Source: Campylorhamphus procurvoides (taxonomy: Eukaryota > Chordata > Aves > Passeriformes > Dendrocolaptidae). From it: 64,000 nucleotides of DNA. The stretch is taken from assembly GCA_013396655.1 (NCBI GenBank), contig WBMV01000830.1:14511-78510 (forward strand). The letters are read 5' to 3'. Under the pieces are notes generated by a model that worked only from the letters and a program-made list of their open reading frames with translations, was not told where the DNA came from and did not search any database. The position numbers and the translations under genes were made by a program. Below are positions 45,411 through 58,123 of the stretch, piece after piece. Each line of letters begins with the position of its first letter. Positions within the stretch are counted from its first letter, which is position 1.

Positions 45411-48400
45411 GGTGTCCCCGCCGCTCCCGGCCCTTCCCTCCCGCAGGGTTTTCCCGAGCATTGCCCTCTGTCCCCGGCCCCCTCTGCCCCGGTGGCAGAG
45501 CCCGGTGTCGCAGCCGCGGGGGTGGCGGGGGATGCTCGGCTGGGGCCGCCACCACGAGGGAGCCCTCGGGCCGGGCAGGGACACCCGTGGGGTGGGGACA
45601 TCCGTGGTGTGGGGACAGCCGTGGTGTGGGGTCACCCGTGAGGTGGCAGCGGGGACACAGGTGACCACAGGCACACCGTGTCAGAGGGTGTCGTGCCCGG
45701 CCTGAGGAGGGTTCGGTGCGGAGGAGAGAGGGGAAACAGCAGCACAGGGGTGGGTTTGGTTTGGGAGGGTCATGGACCAGGGCCTTATGAACCCACGAGT
45801 CTGTGAAAGGTTTGAACAGCGAGGAGCAGGGGAATGTTTCAGGTGGTATTGTGGGGACGTGCAGAGATGCAGGGGGAGGGTTTGGGCGGCTTGGAGAAAA
45901 TCTTTTTGAGGTGTTTAAGCTTAAGGCAGGAAGTGGAGAGAAGTCAGGACCTGTCAGGGCAGGTGGATGGGGACAGTGTGGTGTGCCTGGGGCACAGCCA
46001 GCCAAGCCAGCCTTGGAAGCTTTTGAGAAGTGGTTACCCCAGCTTGCATTCAGGTTGTGACATTGCTTATTTTTTCATGGACAATCTTATGTTGGCTGAA
46101 ATAAATGAAAATGCTTCAGTTTCTGCCCATGCTTCCCTCTTGGACACCTGGGGAACATCTTCAGGTGCATCCACCTCAAGTTTGACCTTGACGTAGAGAC
46201 CTGGCCCAGGTCACTTTGGGCTGAACTAATTTCATGAAGGAATTCCCCTGTTTGATGGAGGAGAGTGGATGGCACAGCAGCATTCCCAGATTTCTGGCCA
46301 TTCCTGTCCAGTCACACTGGGAAACTCAAAGGTTGCCCTGGAGTTTCTGGGGAATACAGACACTGGCAACTAATTGGTTTTATTGTCCAGTTACACACTT
46401 GGATAAGTCTGAGAAGAACCATAATTTGTTATGCTTCCAGTAAACTTCACTGTGGTAGAGAAAATAATTGGAAATGATTCGTGATAGGCTGTTCTGAAAA
46501 TAGCCCAAATCAGGGGTAAATTCAGTTGTTTGTCACTATAAAAAGAGGCTTGCAAGTGAAATGTGGAAAGGTGTTAAAAGCTGATCAAGCTCATTTTGAG
46601 GAGATATATCCTGAGGAGCAGCAAATGTGCAACATAGTCTTGCCAGAGGTACACGTTGAACAAAAATTAACTTCATTCTGATCATTTAATATTTGTCACA
46701 GTTGCTTACAAAAGTGGTACTTCTTCTCGGAGTAGTATTTTGGATATTCAGTGTGTAAAATAAATCTGTGCTCTGCTCTTCAGAACCTGTGCCTATTTTG
46801 AGTATTTGCCAGTGTGAACATGCATATATATCACACAGTGGTTGTCATGTGACCTTGTCCAAAAAATTTGTCTCTTGTGAACTTGAATTACAGGAATATC
46901 CCTGGTAGCTGTGGCAGGAGAAGCCCTTGTTGGTGTATACAGCTCCTCCTCAGAAGAAGAGGGAGAGTTGCTTTTTGTGATTCTGCCAAGATTTGTCCTC
47001 ATTTCACATATTCTTTCTGTGCTGGTGCTCTAGAATTCATGTTTGCTGTGGGTCAGACAGGAAGGTCACCTTTATCTGAAGCTGTCACTTAGGATGGAAA
47101 TAGTTTTATTCATTAGGTACCCAAAACTCCTACAGTGGCTTGAATTCACTGTGCAGGGTGTAAAGTGAATTCTGGATGAGTGTCCAGCTTGGTCAAGTGC
47201 ATGTTCCTCATTTCCCTGGTAGCTACTGTGTGCTTTCCTGGGAAGACCAAGGAGCAAGGAATTTCCCCCCACAAACCCAAGGAAATTCCCAAGGCTGTAT
47301 TGAGGTTTATTAAACATGGTTTTAACCATGTTTGTTTGTTACTCCTGTGTTAGTCTTTTCCAGACTGGCTGACTGGACATTGGGCTAGAATGATTGTGGT
47401 TTCTTTCTCATCCTCTGTCTCTGCTCTTGAAATTCTCTGTCAGTTTGTTGGAGGAGCTCTCCCGAGATGTGCAATTATCAAGTAAAAAACAATTAGACAA
47501 AAATCCATGTTTCCTGCAGATCCAGCTGGGAAGGGAATAGTGAGCACATCCCAAGGAGGCCACACCTGAATGTGTGCCAGCTCTACCTGGGGTTCCCAGT
47601 GTGTTCCAGTTGGCAGAAGGACCTCAGAGCTCTTCTTGAAAGATATTTTAGAAATAAAAAGGGTTATTAGAAAGCACACAGTATTCCCCAAGCTGTGCCA
47701 TTGAGATCTGCCTTCTGAGGCTTTAGCAGGGACTGCTTTAGCAGGAACACAGGCTTTTTGTTCTGTTTTCAATGGCAGCTCGTCATGCTGGGGGATGCAT
47801 CAGTGTGTCCTTTCTCTCTACCCAGAATCATGAAGGGCTTGATCTTTGAACTGGGTTTATGCAGTGTAAATTTAGGTTGATGCTGAATCCTGTAAACCTG
47901 ATGCAGTTGGAACACCAGAGGAGGAGCATGGAGTGATGTCATAGGTCACTGTGCTTGGGCAGGGCTGCCTTTTGTGGAGAATCCTGGCAAAAGTATACTG
48001 CCAAAAGAAAAAATAATAGTGGGGTTGTGCTCCAGAGAGAGTAAGGCTGTACTAGATTTTCAAAACAGGAGATTTAAAACAAAAGGCCTGACTGCAAAGA
48101 AAATAAATGGCAAAGTGTTCTCTTTATGAATAGTTTAAAAAGCATTATGATTATTTTTAAGGGTCAAGGAAAGGATCTTTAGCAGCTGTAAAGATGTGAT
48201 TTGATGACAATTTTTTGCAGTAGAGTTTGTAAAATGTTACCATTTGATGCACAAGCTTTGGTAAAATAATACTGCCTCTTTTCAGACCTTTACAGAGTTT
48301 TTATGTTGTCCACTATTTTAATTCTTCAAAATCCTTTGCAACTTAATGAATGCAAAATGCTGCTGGAAGAGATGAGTTGGGTCTTTGGCTTTGTGACAAG

Positions 48401-48453
48401 TTGTCCCCTGCAGAAAACTGCCTTCACACATTCCTGCTTTGTTTTTGTTTCAG
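45411..48453 (+). other. KIF3B: KIF3B upstream region and 5' intron
   Basis: CpG-rich at 45411-45660, then ordinary sequence to the acceptor TTTGTTTCAG at 48453. Because a good acceptor lies 56 bases before the KIF3B ATG, a non-coding first exon must exist upstream; the CpG-rich start of this region (or the misplaced segment at 44676-44901) is the likely promoter, but I cannot define the exon. Confidence 0.45.
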
Positions 48454-48509
48454 GTTTCTAGCACGGGATCATCCATCCACTGGATCACACCAGCCACAGA
48501 CCTGCTGTC

Positions 48510-51500
48510 ATGTCTAAGCTAAAGAGCTCCGAGTCAGTGCGGGTCGTGGTGCGCTGCCGGCCCATGAACAGCAAGGAGAAAACTGCTTCCTATGAAAAAG
48601 TTGTTAATGTGGATGTCAAATTAGGGCAGGTCTCAGTGAAGAATCCACGGGGAACATCTCATGAACTGCCTAAAACTTTCACCTTTGATGCTGTGTATGA
48701 CTGGAATTCCAAACAGGTTGAACTCTACGATGAGACTTTCAGGCCTCTCGTGGACTCTGTTCTGCAAGGGTTTAATGGGACAATCTTTGCCTATGGGCAG
48801 ACTGGGACAGGGAAAACATATACAATGGAAGGGGTGCGTGGTGATCCCGAAAAGAGAGGGGTCATCCCCAATTCATTTGAGCACATCTTCACCCACATCT
48901 CTAGATCTCAAAACCAGCAATACCTAGTTAGAGCATCTTATTTGGAAATATACCAAGAAGAAATCAGAGACTTGTTATCAAAGGATCAGTCCAAGCGGCT
49001 GGAGTTGAAGGAGAGACCAGACACAGGGGTGTTTGTTAAAGATTTGACCACTGTTGTTACGAAAAGTGTCAAAGAGATCGAGCACATCATGAATTTGGGA
49101 AACCAGAATCGCTCCGTCGGTGCCACCAACATGAATGAGCACAGCTCTCGATCTCATGCCATCTTCCAGATCACCATTGAATGCAGCGAGTTGGGGCTGG
49201 ATGGAGAGAATCACATCCGTGTTGGGAAGCTCAACCTGGTCGACCTCGCAGGCAGCGAGCGGCAAGCCAAGACTGGAGCGCAGGGGGAAAGGTTAAAGGA
49301 AGCTACCAAAATCAACCTCTCTCTCTCAGCTTTGGGCAATGTCATCTCTGCCCTAGTAGATGGCAAAAGCACACACATTCCATACCGGGACTCCAAGCTG
49401 ACCAGGTTACTTCAGGACTCATTAGGTGGCAATGCCAAAACTGTGATGGTGGCCAATATAGGCCCTGCCTCTTACAACGTGGAGGAAACACTGACCACGC
49501 TGAGATATGCCAACCGTGCCAAAAATATCAAGAACAAGCCACAGGTGAATGAGGATCCTAAGGAGGCTCTGCTACGAGAATTTCAGGAAGAGATTGCTCG
49601 ACTCAAGGCACAGCTGGAAAAACGGTCTATTGGCAAAAGAAAGAGGAGGGAAAGGAGGAGAGATGGTGGGGAAGAGGAGGAGGACACTGAAGAGGGTGAG
49701 GATGAAGGAGATGACAAAGATGACTATTGGAGGGAGCAACAAGAAAAGCTGGAGATTGAGAAGAAAGCTATAGTTGAAGATCACAGCTTGGTAGCAGAAG
49801 AAAAGATGAGGCTGCTGAAAGAGAAGGAGAAGAAAATGGAGGACCTGAGGCGAGAGAAGGAAGCAACAGAGATGCTGAGTGCTAAAATCAAGGTAGAATT
49901 CTTCCTTGTGGTGCTCTTTGAAAGCAATTTCTTTAGGCTTTGGGGAGAGTGGAGGGTTTCTCATTTTGGAAAGATATTTCACAAGAAGTTTCCAGGATAG
50001 TGATTTTGTGTTTAGATTGGAAGATTTTAAAATAAGCTATTTCTAGCCAGAAGTTGAAATTTCCGCCATGAATTACATGTTTTAATATTCATGAGTTGTT
50101 TCGTTGTTCTTATATGCTGATCCTGTAGGATCTTAAGCAATTGGCACAATAAAGTATGATGATGCATCTTTTCACAAGCTGTGGCACAAAAAGTGCTTAA
50201 TTCCATCACAGACCATTAAAAAGTTCTTTACAGGGATGCAGAGGTTTCAGTTCTCCAGCTTTGCCACACATTGCAGAAGTGCCTAATTGTTAACAAGTTA
50301 CTGTTTTATTAATCCTACAGTTTTATAGGAATTATGAGAAATTGTAATTCTTGTAGCAGTTGCCTTGAAAGAGCAGGTTAAATAAGGGAGCTGCCCTGAA
50401 GAAGTTGTATCCCTGGGAGAGAAAGTTACATTCTGTCGTCACTGAGGGAAACTTCTGACCTTGGTTTTTCCTTTCAGACAATGGAAAGCAAACTCCTGGT
50501 GGGAGGGAAAAATATTGTGGATCACACAAATGAACAGCAGAAAATCCTGGAACAGAAACGACAGGAAATTGCAGAACAGGTACAAGGAAGGAGACTTGTT
50601 ATTTTGTATAAAATGCCTTGCTACTGAACTTTTATAAAACATTGTGTCAGGGGAAACTATCAGAAAATTTTCCCAGAGTTAGCATTAAAATTGGTTAAGT
50701 GGCAATCATTTATCTGAAAAGAAGGGAGAAGGACTTGTGTCCTGTTTGTCATTGTTTGAAATATGTAAAGAAGGTTTATGGTAGTTTTCTTCAAATCTTT
50801 GTGTTAAAGACTTATATCCTATCTTGAATGGAGCTGTTTGTAAGTGAAGAAATAATAGTTAAGAGCTCCAAGAGTATCAGTTCAGCCAACAGCTCAAAGG
50901 AGGGGTGTTTTCTCTGGGCTAAAAAGTTTTGTTTTCTGTTATGCAGTTTCTGTTGGTGATTTTTAAATGCAACAACTAGTATGAATTGATAAAAATAAAA
51001 TAAAAAAAATAATCTGGAGTTGACATTCCTTTAATTGAAGTTTGAGCACATATTCACACTATCTGTGAATAACATCTGTATTAGCAAAATAAAGACAAAG
51101 AAGAGTTAATGCTTCTGGTTTTCTAAGGCAAGAGGTAGGAAGAACTGGAAGCCAAAGGAAAAGCCCTGGAAGGCAGGGCAGTGAACCCGCCCTGAGTTTC
51201 ATGTGTGTCAGCTGGAGGTGACAAGGGAGTTGTGGTCTTTAATGCCATTTCATGTTCTTCAGAAACGTCGGGAGCGAGAAATACAGCAACAGATGGAAAG
51301 TCGGGATGAGGAAACACTAGAGCTGAAGGAGACCTATAGTTCCCTTCAGCAGGAGGTGGACATAAAGACCAAAAAACTCAAAAAGGTGAAAAAAAAAAGA
51401 TTCCTTGTCTAGCAGGCTGGGAAGAAAATCAGCTTTTGTGTGAAAGGGAGAGCAACATTGGCAAGTGATAAATTTTGGCTCCTGTTGTCCTTTCCAGTTA

Positions 51501-53561
51501 TTTTCCAAGCTGCAAGCTGTGAAGGCAGAGATCCATGATCTCCAAGAAGAGCACATCAAGGAGCGCCAGGAACTGGAACAGACCCAGAATGAACTTACCA
51601 GGGAATTAAAGCTGAAGTAAGTCACCTCTCTGTATTAACTGTAACAGAGTAGGGAGTGGAGGGACTGCCTTGCACATGTGGAACAAGATTTAAACATGAG
51701 AAAACTAAACCATTCCTCCTTTTCCAGGGCTGTATTACATCATCAGGTGAGGAGCAGTGAGGAAAGTCATCTACTAATTATGTTTCTTGTGTATTTCTCA
51801 TTTTTGTGGTTGCATATAGGCACCTGATTATTGAGAATTTTATTCCCTTGGAAGAAAAGAATAAGATCATGAACAGATCATTCTTTGACGAAGAGGAAGA
51901 CCACTGGAAACTACATCCCATAACACGTCTGGAGTGAGTGTACTTCTGGTCTTTTCTTGGGATGGAATTACAGGTGACAGGAAACTCTTTAGCTGTCAAG
52001 AACAAGGTGCCCCAAAAGAGAGATTGAATTGGGGATTTAAAGTGGCCCTCTAGAGTTCACAGGTTCTTGCTGCACAATAAAATAAAACAAAACAATTTAT
52101 TCCTCTTAGTGGGTTCAATAAAATAGAAATATCTCTAAGGAGAGTTCTTAGAAGATTTAGATTTTTCTTTTATATGAGCCCAATAATCATATGTAAAATA
52201 TGTATAATAGTGCAGTCATCACTAAAAGAGCAGTGCATTCCTATCATATTTTTTTCCTGCTCCTGCAAATGCAGCCTGGGTCATTTCTACTCTCTTGAAA
52301 CAGATTTCTGTGTGGAATTTAGAGATGTTGTAGCTCATAAACTCCAAGAGGAACCTTTGCTTTTGGGGTGTAACAGATCAAGTCTCTGTTTTTCCCTAGT
52401 AACCAGCAGATGATGAAAAGACCAGTATCTGCTGTGGGATACAAAAGGCCCCTGAGCCAACAGGCCAGGGCATCCATGCTGATTCATGCAGAGGCTCGGT
52501 ACAGGGTAAGCCCAGATGTGGTTCCAACCTTTGTGTCATCAACCCTTGGTTTTTGCAATGTGAATCCCAGAGGATTGTGTGTTCTGTGGAATGTAAACTT
52601 GTACAGTGTCCTGCATACATTTATAAAGTACTTCAGAATAAGTTTCTGGAGGGGAAAGTAACAATTTCTATGAAAAGATGGAGACTTTGACTCTGCTTTT
52701 ACTGTCTCAGGCAGAGAACATCGTGTTTCTGGGACTGGATAAGCCCAGCCGAACGACGAGGGACTACGAAGGTCCAGCCATTGCTCCCAAAGTTCAGGCA
52801 GCTCTGGAAGCAGCTCTGCAGGATGAAGATGAGATTCAGGTGGATGCTTCGACATTTGAGAGTACTTCAAATAAAAAATCAAAACCCAGGTGAGCTGGAC
52901 CTTCAGTGAGCACATTGGCCCATGGGGAGAGGTGCAAGTACAGGTTCTGCTGTATGTCTTGTCAGTGAAGAGAAGCTGAGCTTGGCTGCAAAGAATCATA
53001 GAATCATTAAGGTTGGAAAAGACCTCATGATTTAAGTCCAACCTTTGACCAAATCCCGCCCTGCCCACTAAACCATGTCACGAAGTGCCATGTCTGCTAA
53101 TTTTTTGCACACTTCCAACTGACTCCACCACTGCCCTGAGCAGCCTGTTCCAATGCTTAACCACTCTTTCAGTGAAGAAATTTTTCCTACTGTCCAACCT
53201 GAATCTCCTCTGATAGGTTCAGGTAGGGAAACTTGAGGCTGTTTCCCCTTGGCTAGTCACTTGCTATTTGGGAGGACAGGCCAATCCCCTGCCTTGCCAC
53301 AAACTCCATTCAGGGAGCTGTGCAGGACACAGGACAGCAGAGAAAGCTGAGACTGATCAAAGAATAAATCCAGTAAAAAACTTGGCTCTCTGAAGATTAA
53401 TTTTGAAAAGTAACAGGTGACAGTCTTACAGCTTGTTTTGTTTATATTTTAATTTTTACTTCTCTAGGCCAAAAACTGGAAGGAAGTCATCAGGATCCTC
53501 ATCAGCAGGCACCCACAGCTCTCAGCTCTATCCACAGTCACGAGGGCTGGTTCCAAAGTAA
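48510..53561 (+). CDS. KIF3B: KIF3B, kinesin-2 motor subunit
   Basis: Plus-end-directed microtubule motor; pairs with KIF3A and KAP3 as heterotrimeric kinesin-2 in intraflagellar and vesicle transport. Coding exons: 48510-49892, 50478-50579, 51263-51385, 51498-51616, 51820-51933, 52400-52505, 52711-52889, 53468-53561; total 739 aa (human 747), all phases consistent. Seen: motor domain from VRVVVRCRP with P-loop GQTGTGKT (96-103), switch I NEHSSRSH (209-216), switch II DLAGSER (245-251); neck with [16 protein letters not shown]; a [13 protein letters not shown] basic stretch followed by a long Glu/Asp-rich segment (charged neck insert that helps heterodimer choice); then a long coiled coil rich in Glu, Lys and Gln; a Ser-rich globular tail ending SRGLVPK. 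The large first coding exon carrying the whole motor is as in mammals. The KIF3B-type acidic insert and synteny exclude KIF3A and KIF3C. Confidence 0.97.
52991..53212 (-). repeat. CR1 LINE fragment (3' part, minus)
   Basis: Begins AGAATCATAGAATCATTAAGG with TTGGAAAAGACCTC and continues through CCCTGAGCAGCCTGTTCCAATG and TGAAGAAATTTTTCCT words (abbreviated). An antisense CR1 of a subfamily different from the GACCAGGTTGCTCC copies, in the last KIF3B intron. Confidence 0.88.
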
Positions 53562-56500
53562 AACCAGCAGCTTCTCTCCAGGGAGGGAACAGCCTTTGCC
53601 TTCTGGGAGCAGAGACAAGTACAAACCTGCAGAGAGAGCTCCCCACCAGCTTCCAGCCCCTTTCCCTGGAGATGGCCTTCTTGCTGTTTAACTGACTCAG
53701 GCCAGCCCAGAGGCACTGAGCCACAGGAAGATCCGTGCTTGCAATTCAGCATTTGGCCTCTGTGGGAAATGGATTTTAGTTAGGAAATCAAAAATGCATG
53801 AGGTACGTTAAAGTGTGTTAGGAGCAATGGGAAGCATGGGGATCACCTCACGGCATCACCGTCCTCCTCCTGCACCAGCCCTTCTGCTACACTGGGATTT
53901 TTGGCTGTTGGGCAATAAGAAGACAGAGTTGAAAGTCATCTCAACAGAACCATCACTCCAGAGCTCCACAGTGAGAACCAAATGAGGCTAAAAAGCAGAG
54001 GATCTGTTCAAATTTGACAAGGTGCATAGTTCTTCCTCTTCCTGCTTGAGAGATCTGGGGTTTAGCTGTTGGTCTGAACAGGCAGGATGGCAGTGGCCAG
54101 TGTGTCCTCAAAACCACACAGCTGTGCCTCCCTTTAGAGCTGTAGGACCAAAAGGATCTTGAAAACAACTTTGTGCTCCCTAGAAAGGAAGCAGTAGAAT
54201 CTGAAGTCCTTTCCTTGTTTACAGGCATAAAAGAGCTCATCTGAACTGACCTCCTGCAGACCTCACTCCTACCAACAGAAACCACCTTGTCAAAAAACAC
54301 CTCTGCATGCCAGTGCCAGCTCCACAGCTTTCCTCCTCTCTCTTGTCCTACTTTACCCCTGGTATTTAAAACCAGCGTTCATATGACATCTTTAATGGCA
54401 CGTGGCCATTTTCTCATGCCTCTCACTGTTCATCAGAAATGTAGCATTGGATCAGAGCTCTTCCTACAGTCTCAGGCTCTCCTGTAAACTGGGCAGAGCA
54501 CTGGAACATGGAGCTGCATCTTGGGAATGTGGTCCCTTCCCTTGGTGTCTAATGAGGTTCAGCTTTTTGTACCTCTTGTCCCTCACCTGTTCCAGACTGA
54601 GCAGCTTTCCCTCTGCACCTCCCAGCCCATGCAGAGCCCACTGGGAGTGAAAGCAGATCTAACTGAGGCTGGATGATGAAAGCTGGTGTTCATTCCAGCG
54701 GTTTTACTTTGTAAACAAGGGAGGAAGAACTGCTTTTGATGGTCTCCTTGCAAAGCTGCCCTATGACTAAAGCAGACTCCTGTAATGCCACAGGCTCATG
54801 TAGCAGGGCAGAGGGAGGTGGAACTCCACACCAAGGACAGAGTAAGGTGTCCCTGTCTAGTGTCCCACAGCTCATTCGTAAGTTTTAGTTCACTGTATAT
54901 TGAGACTTGGGATGTTACTTTTTCTGGTTGCTCTTGGCTGTCACCCTGTGAACGTTTTTACCTGTTTCCCTCACTGACAACTTCCTCCAGACTGACACAT
55001 GTGAGTGTGTGAGGACTTGCCTGGTTGTAGAAATGCTCTGATGTGTGGACTCTGCCTTGTGCTCGTTAAGTGTCCACGGAGTGACTTCATCCAGGCTGGA
55101 GAGCTCCATTCTGCTGACCCCCTGAGCAGGAGGAACCAAGTGCTCAGCACAGCTCACCTCTGCATCCTGCAGGCACGGTGCCCAGGTGAGCCAGCTGCCC
55201 AGGTGGGCCCCTAAACACCAATTTGGCTGCTGCAATCCATGGACTGCTTTCCTGGGCCACAAGGTTAATATATGAATAAACATATATGCACATATATATA
55301 TATATATTAGTTTTTGTGGAGAATGGAGGAATTTGCTTATAATTGAGAGAGCAGGCACATGACCAATTTCTTTCAACCTGAACATGGCTACCCAGCATCA
55401 TTTGCCTTTTTATAAAGCACTGTTTGTGTCCAGAGAGCCTTTTAATTGGCTTTTGTTGCATAATAGAATGTCACCTCTCCCCTCTCCTCCCTCTTTCGCT
55501 CCAGCACGTTATCTTCTGTACTAGGACATTTTAAAAGATGATTGTATGGTGTAAGTACTCAGAGAATTGAAACAAGCAGGGTTTAAAGCCCTGAAATAGC
55601 AGCACAATATATAACCACGTCTATGTACATGCATAGGTACATGTTTTGTGTGAATAATGCATACACAGACACCTCTGTGTCTGCACATGTGCACACTCTT
55701 CCTCAGTTGCTACTATTCCATGGGGAATTCTGTATTAAACTCATATGCTGGAAACTGCCCTCCTAGCAGGGCTGACACCTTGGAACTCTGCAGTGCGAAC
55801 CTGTTTTCATGTTGATGAGCTGGTGATGTGTCAGAAAGGCTCTGCTTTCAACTCTGTAGAAATTCATTAGCAAAGTGAAAAGAAACTCAGTTAGGGTGGA
55901 AAAAAAGAATAAACCTGCATATTTAGTCATTGTACATAAACTGGGGCTGCAGTGGAGGTTTGGTCATTGTATTCATGGGCAATCTCGGCCTGTTACAGAA
56001 GCTTTTGGAGTCTCATTCCGATGGATTTACCATCACCAGATGCTCAGTGGCACTGATACTAAGATATATTGTCTTAAGCTGTACAAAACATACTGAGCTC
56101 TGGGTTGAAGCTTTTAAGAAACATTCCTGCCGAGTTTGCCCCTCTCTGGGTGTTATCTGAACCATCTGGGCTTCCTGCTGGTTAACTAAATGCAGGAAAT
56201 CCAGCCAGACTCCTGGAAGAGGCCCTGGGACAGTGTGCACCCTTTCTTCATAGGAATGTTTAACATCTTTGTCTTTGCTCTGATCTGTATAATGTGATTT
56301 AAAAAGTGGTATGTGGCAGGAGCTGACCCTTGGTGCTGGAGCAAGCGCCTGTGTGACACTGACGCATAGGAATTAAAGCACTTTCTTGAATCCTTAACTT
56401 AGATCCAGCGCCTTTTTAAAAACATTTGCATGCTGCTTGAATTTTCTCAAACACACATACCTCTGCCAGAGCACCCGGGGCTGCACCGGTGCCTTATACA

Positions 56501-57065
56501 GATCAGACCAGGCCTGTGTTCAGTCACTTTTAGGTGTTTAACTCTGCCCTTGCTGAACACTCAGCGCTGGAGTTCCAGTGAGACACCTGTGTACCTGGAC
56601 CTGTCCTCTCTCCTGTCATTGCTGGTTAACGTGCACCAGGCTTTAAACAGTTCAGTGTGATTCCTGGGGGGTCTGTTCGTGCAGTGTTCAAACACAAATT
56701 GGGAAAGAGGACCTGCAAAAGCCATAATTAGCTGCGGAGATGGAACTGAAATGAGAACACTGGTCCTGCCTGCTGCACTGTGCAGGGAGAGGGTTGACTC
56801 TCCAGGGTTCAGGGACTTACTGCCTTCTCCAGCTCCCTTTCTTTTTGAAGAGGTGCCCCAGGCACAGCTGTCCATGAGAACTCTCAGCTCCTTGAAGATA
56901 CACCCACCTCCGCCTTCTCTTAGGTGATCTGTAGAAAAAAGAACTTGTCCATAGTTCTGTCCATAGTTTTACAGCTTATATTTATTTGTATCATCTCTTT
57001 TGTCTAGGAATGTAAAGTGATCCTAAAATACAATGTGTAATAAAGTCAATAAGATTTATTGCATC
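53562..57065 (+). other. KIF3B: KIF3B 3' UTR and poly(A) signal
   Basis: About 3.5 kb of non-coding sequence after the stop. AATAAA at 57039-57044 is the likely distal polyadenylation signal. A (TA)n microsatellite lies at about 55292-55308. No other gene is supported. Confidence 0.6.
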
Positions 57066-57108
57066 TATCAAAACGTGTGGTTTTCATTGTTAACTCGGGG
57101 CAGGGCTC

Positions 57109-58123
57109 AGCTACTCCATTTGTTACAAAGCCTTGGGTTGTTTTTCCCTCAAAGAAAAAAGAAGTGCCTGGGTAAACTAAGTGTAGAACTGAAAGTATTG
57201 TAATGTGTGTGTGTACATAAATATATGTAAATATGAGTAGAAAATGCTTCAAGGTCCAGACGGGTCTGGACCACAAGTCTGATGAGCAGCAGCTGAGGGA
57301 TCTGGGGGTGTTTCAGTCTGGAGAAGGGGAGGTTCAGGGGTGACCCCATCACTCTACAGCTCCCTGAGGAGGGTGTAGCCAGGAGGGGATCCGGCTCTTC
57401 CCACAGGTGACCAGCGACAGGATGAGAGGACATGGTCTTACGCTGTGCCAGGGAAGGTTTAGGCTCGATATCAGGATTTTCCTCAGAGAAGACGTGAATT
57501 TCTGCGCAGAAAGGCTGGCCAGGGCACAGGAATGGGGGCGGTGGAGTCGCCGTCCCTGGAGGTGGCACTCAGTGCCACGGCCTGGGTGATGTGTTCGCTC
57601 ATCGCTTGGGCCCCANAGCTACTCCATTTGTTACAAAGCCTTGGGTTGTTTTTCCCTCAAAGAAAAAAGAAGTGCCTGGGTAAACTAAGTGTAGAACTGA
57701 AAGTATTGTAATGTGTGTGTGTACATAAATATATGTAAATATGAGTAGAAAATGCTTCAAGGTCCAGACGGGTCTGGACCACAAGTCTGATGAGCAGCAG
57801 CTGAGGGATCTGGGGGTGTTTCAGTCTGGAGAAGGGGAGGTTCAGGGGTGACCCCATCACTCTACAGCTCCCTGAGGAGGGTGTAGCCAGGAGGGGATCC
57901 GGCTCTTCCCACAGGTGACCAGCGACAGGATGAGAGGACATGGTCTTACGCTGTGCCAGGGAAGGTTTAGGCTCGATATCAGGATTTTCCTCAGAGAAGA
58001 CGTGAATTTCTGCGCAGAAAGGCTGGCCAGGGCACAGGAATGGGGGCGGTGGAGTCGCCGTCCCTGGAGGTGGCACTCAGTGCCACGGCCTGGGTGATGT
58101 GTTCGCTCATCGCTTGGGCCCCA
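57109..58123. repeat. 507-bp exact tandem duplication across one N
   Basis: 57109-57615 and 57617-58123 appear identical over 507 bp, separated only by the N at 57616. Both carry the same CR1 fragment. Perfect identity plus an N at the join points to an assembly artefact. Confidence 0.85.
57253..57604 (+). repeat. CR1 LINE fragment (plus), copy 1
   Basis: Sense CR1 sequence: GATGAGCAGCAGCTGAGGGA, GTCTGGAGAAGGGGAGGTTC, GACCAGCGACAGGATGAGAGG and GTGGAGTCGCCGTCCCTGGA words in order. It lacks the terminal ATTCTATGATTCT, unlike the POFUT1 copy. It recurs at 57761-58112 in the duplicated block. Confidence 0.88.

Noticed and set aside
44065..46005. A 646-codon open frame on the minus strand, and overlapping long frames on the plus strand
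   Set aside because: They follow the minisatellite, cross three Ns and a duplicated block, and read as low-complexity repeats with no family match.
55600..55700. Palindromic GTACATG/CATGTAC and GTGTCTG words resembling a small-RNA hairpin
   Set aside because: The arms are short and interrupted, in the KIF3B 3' UTR; no convincing precursor fold by eye.
57657..58076. A second identical 139-codon minus-strand frame near 57.7-58.1 kb
   Set aside because: It lies in CR1 and flanking sequence in antisense and is duplicated only because of the probable assembly error.
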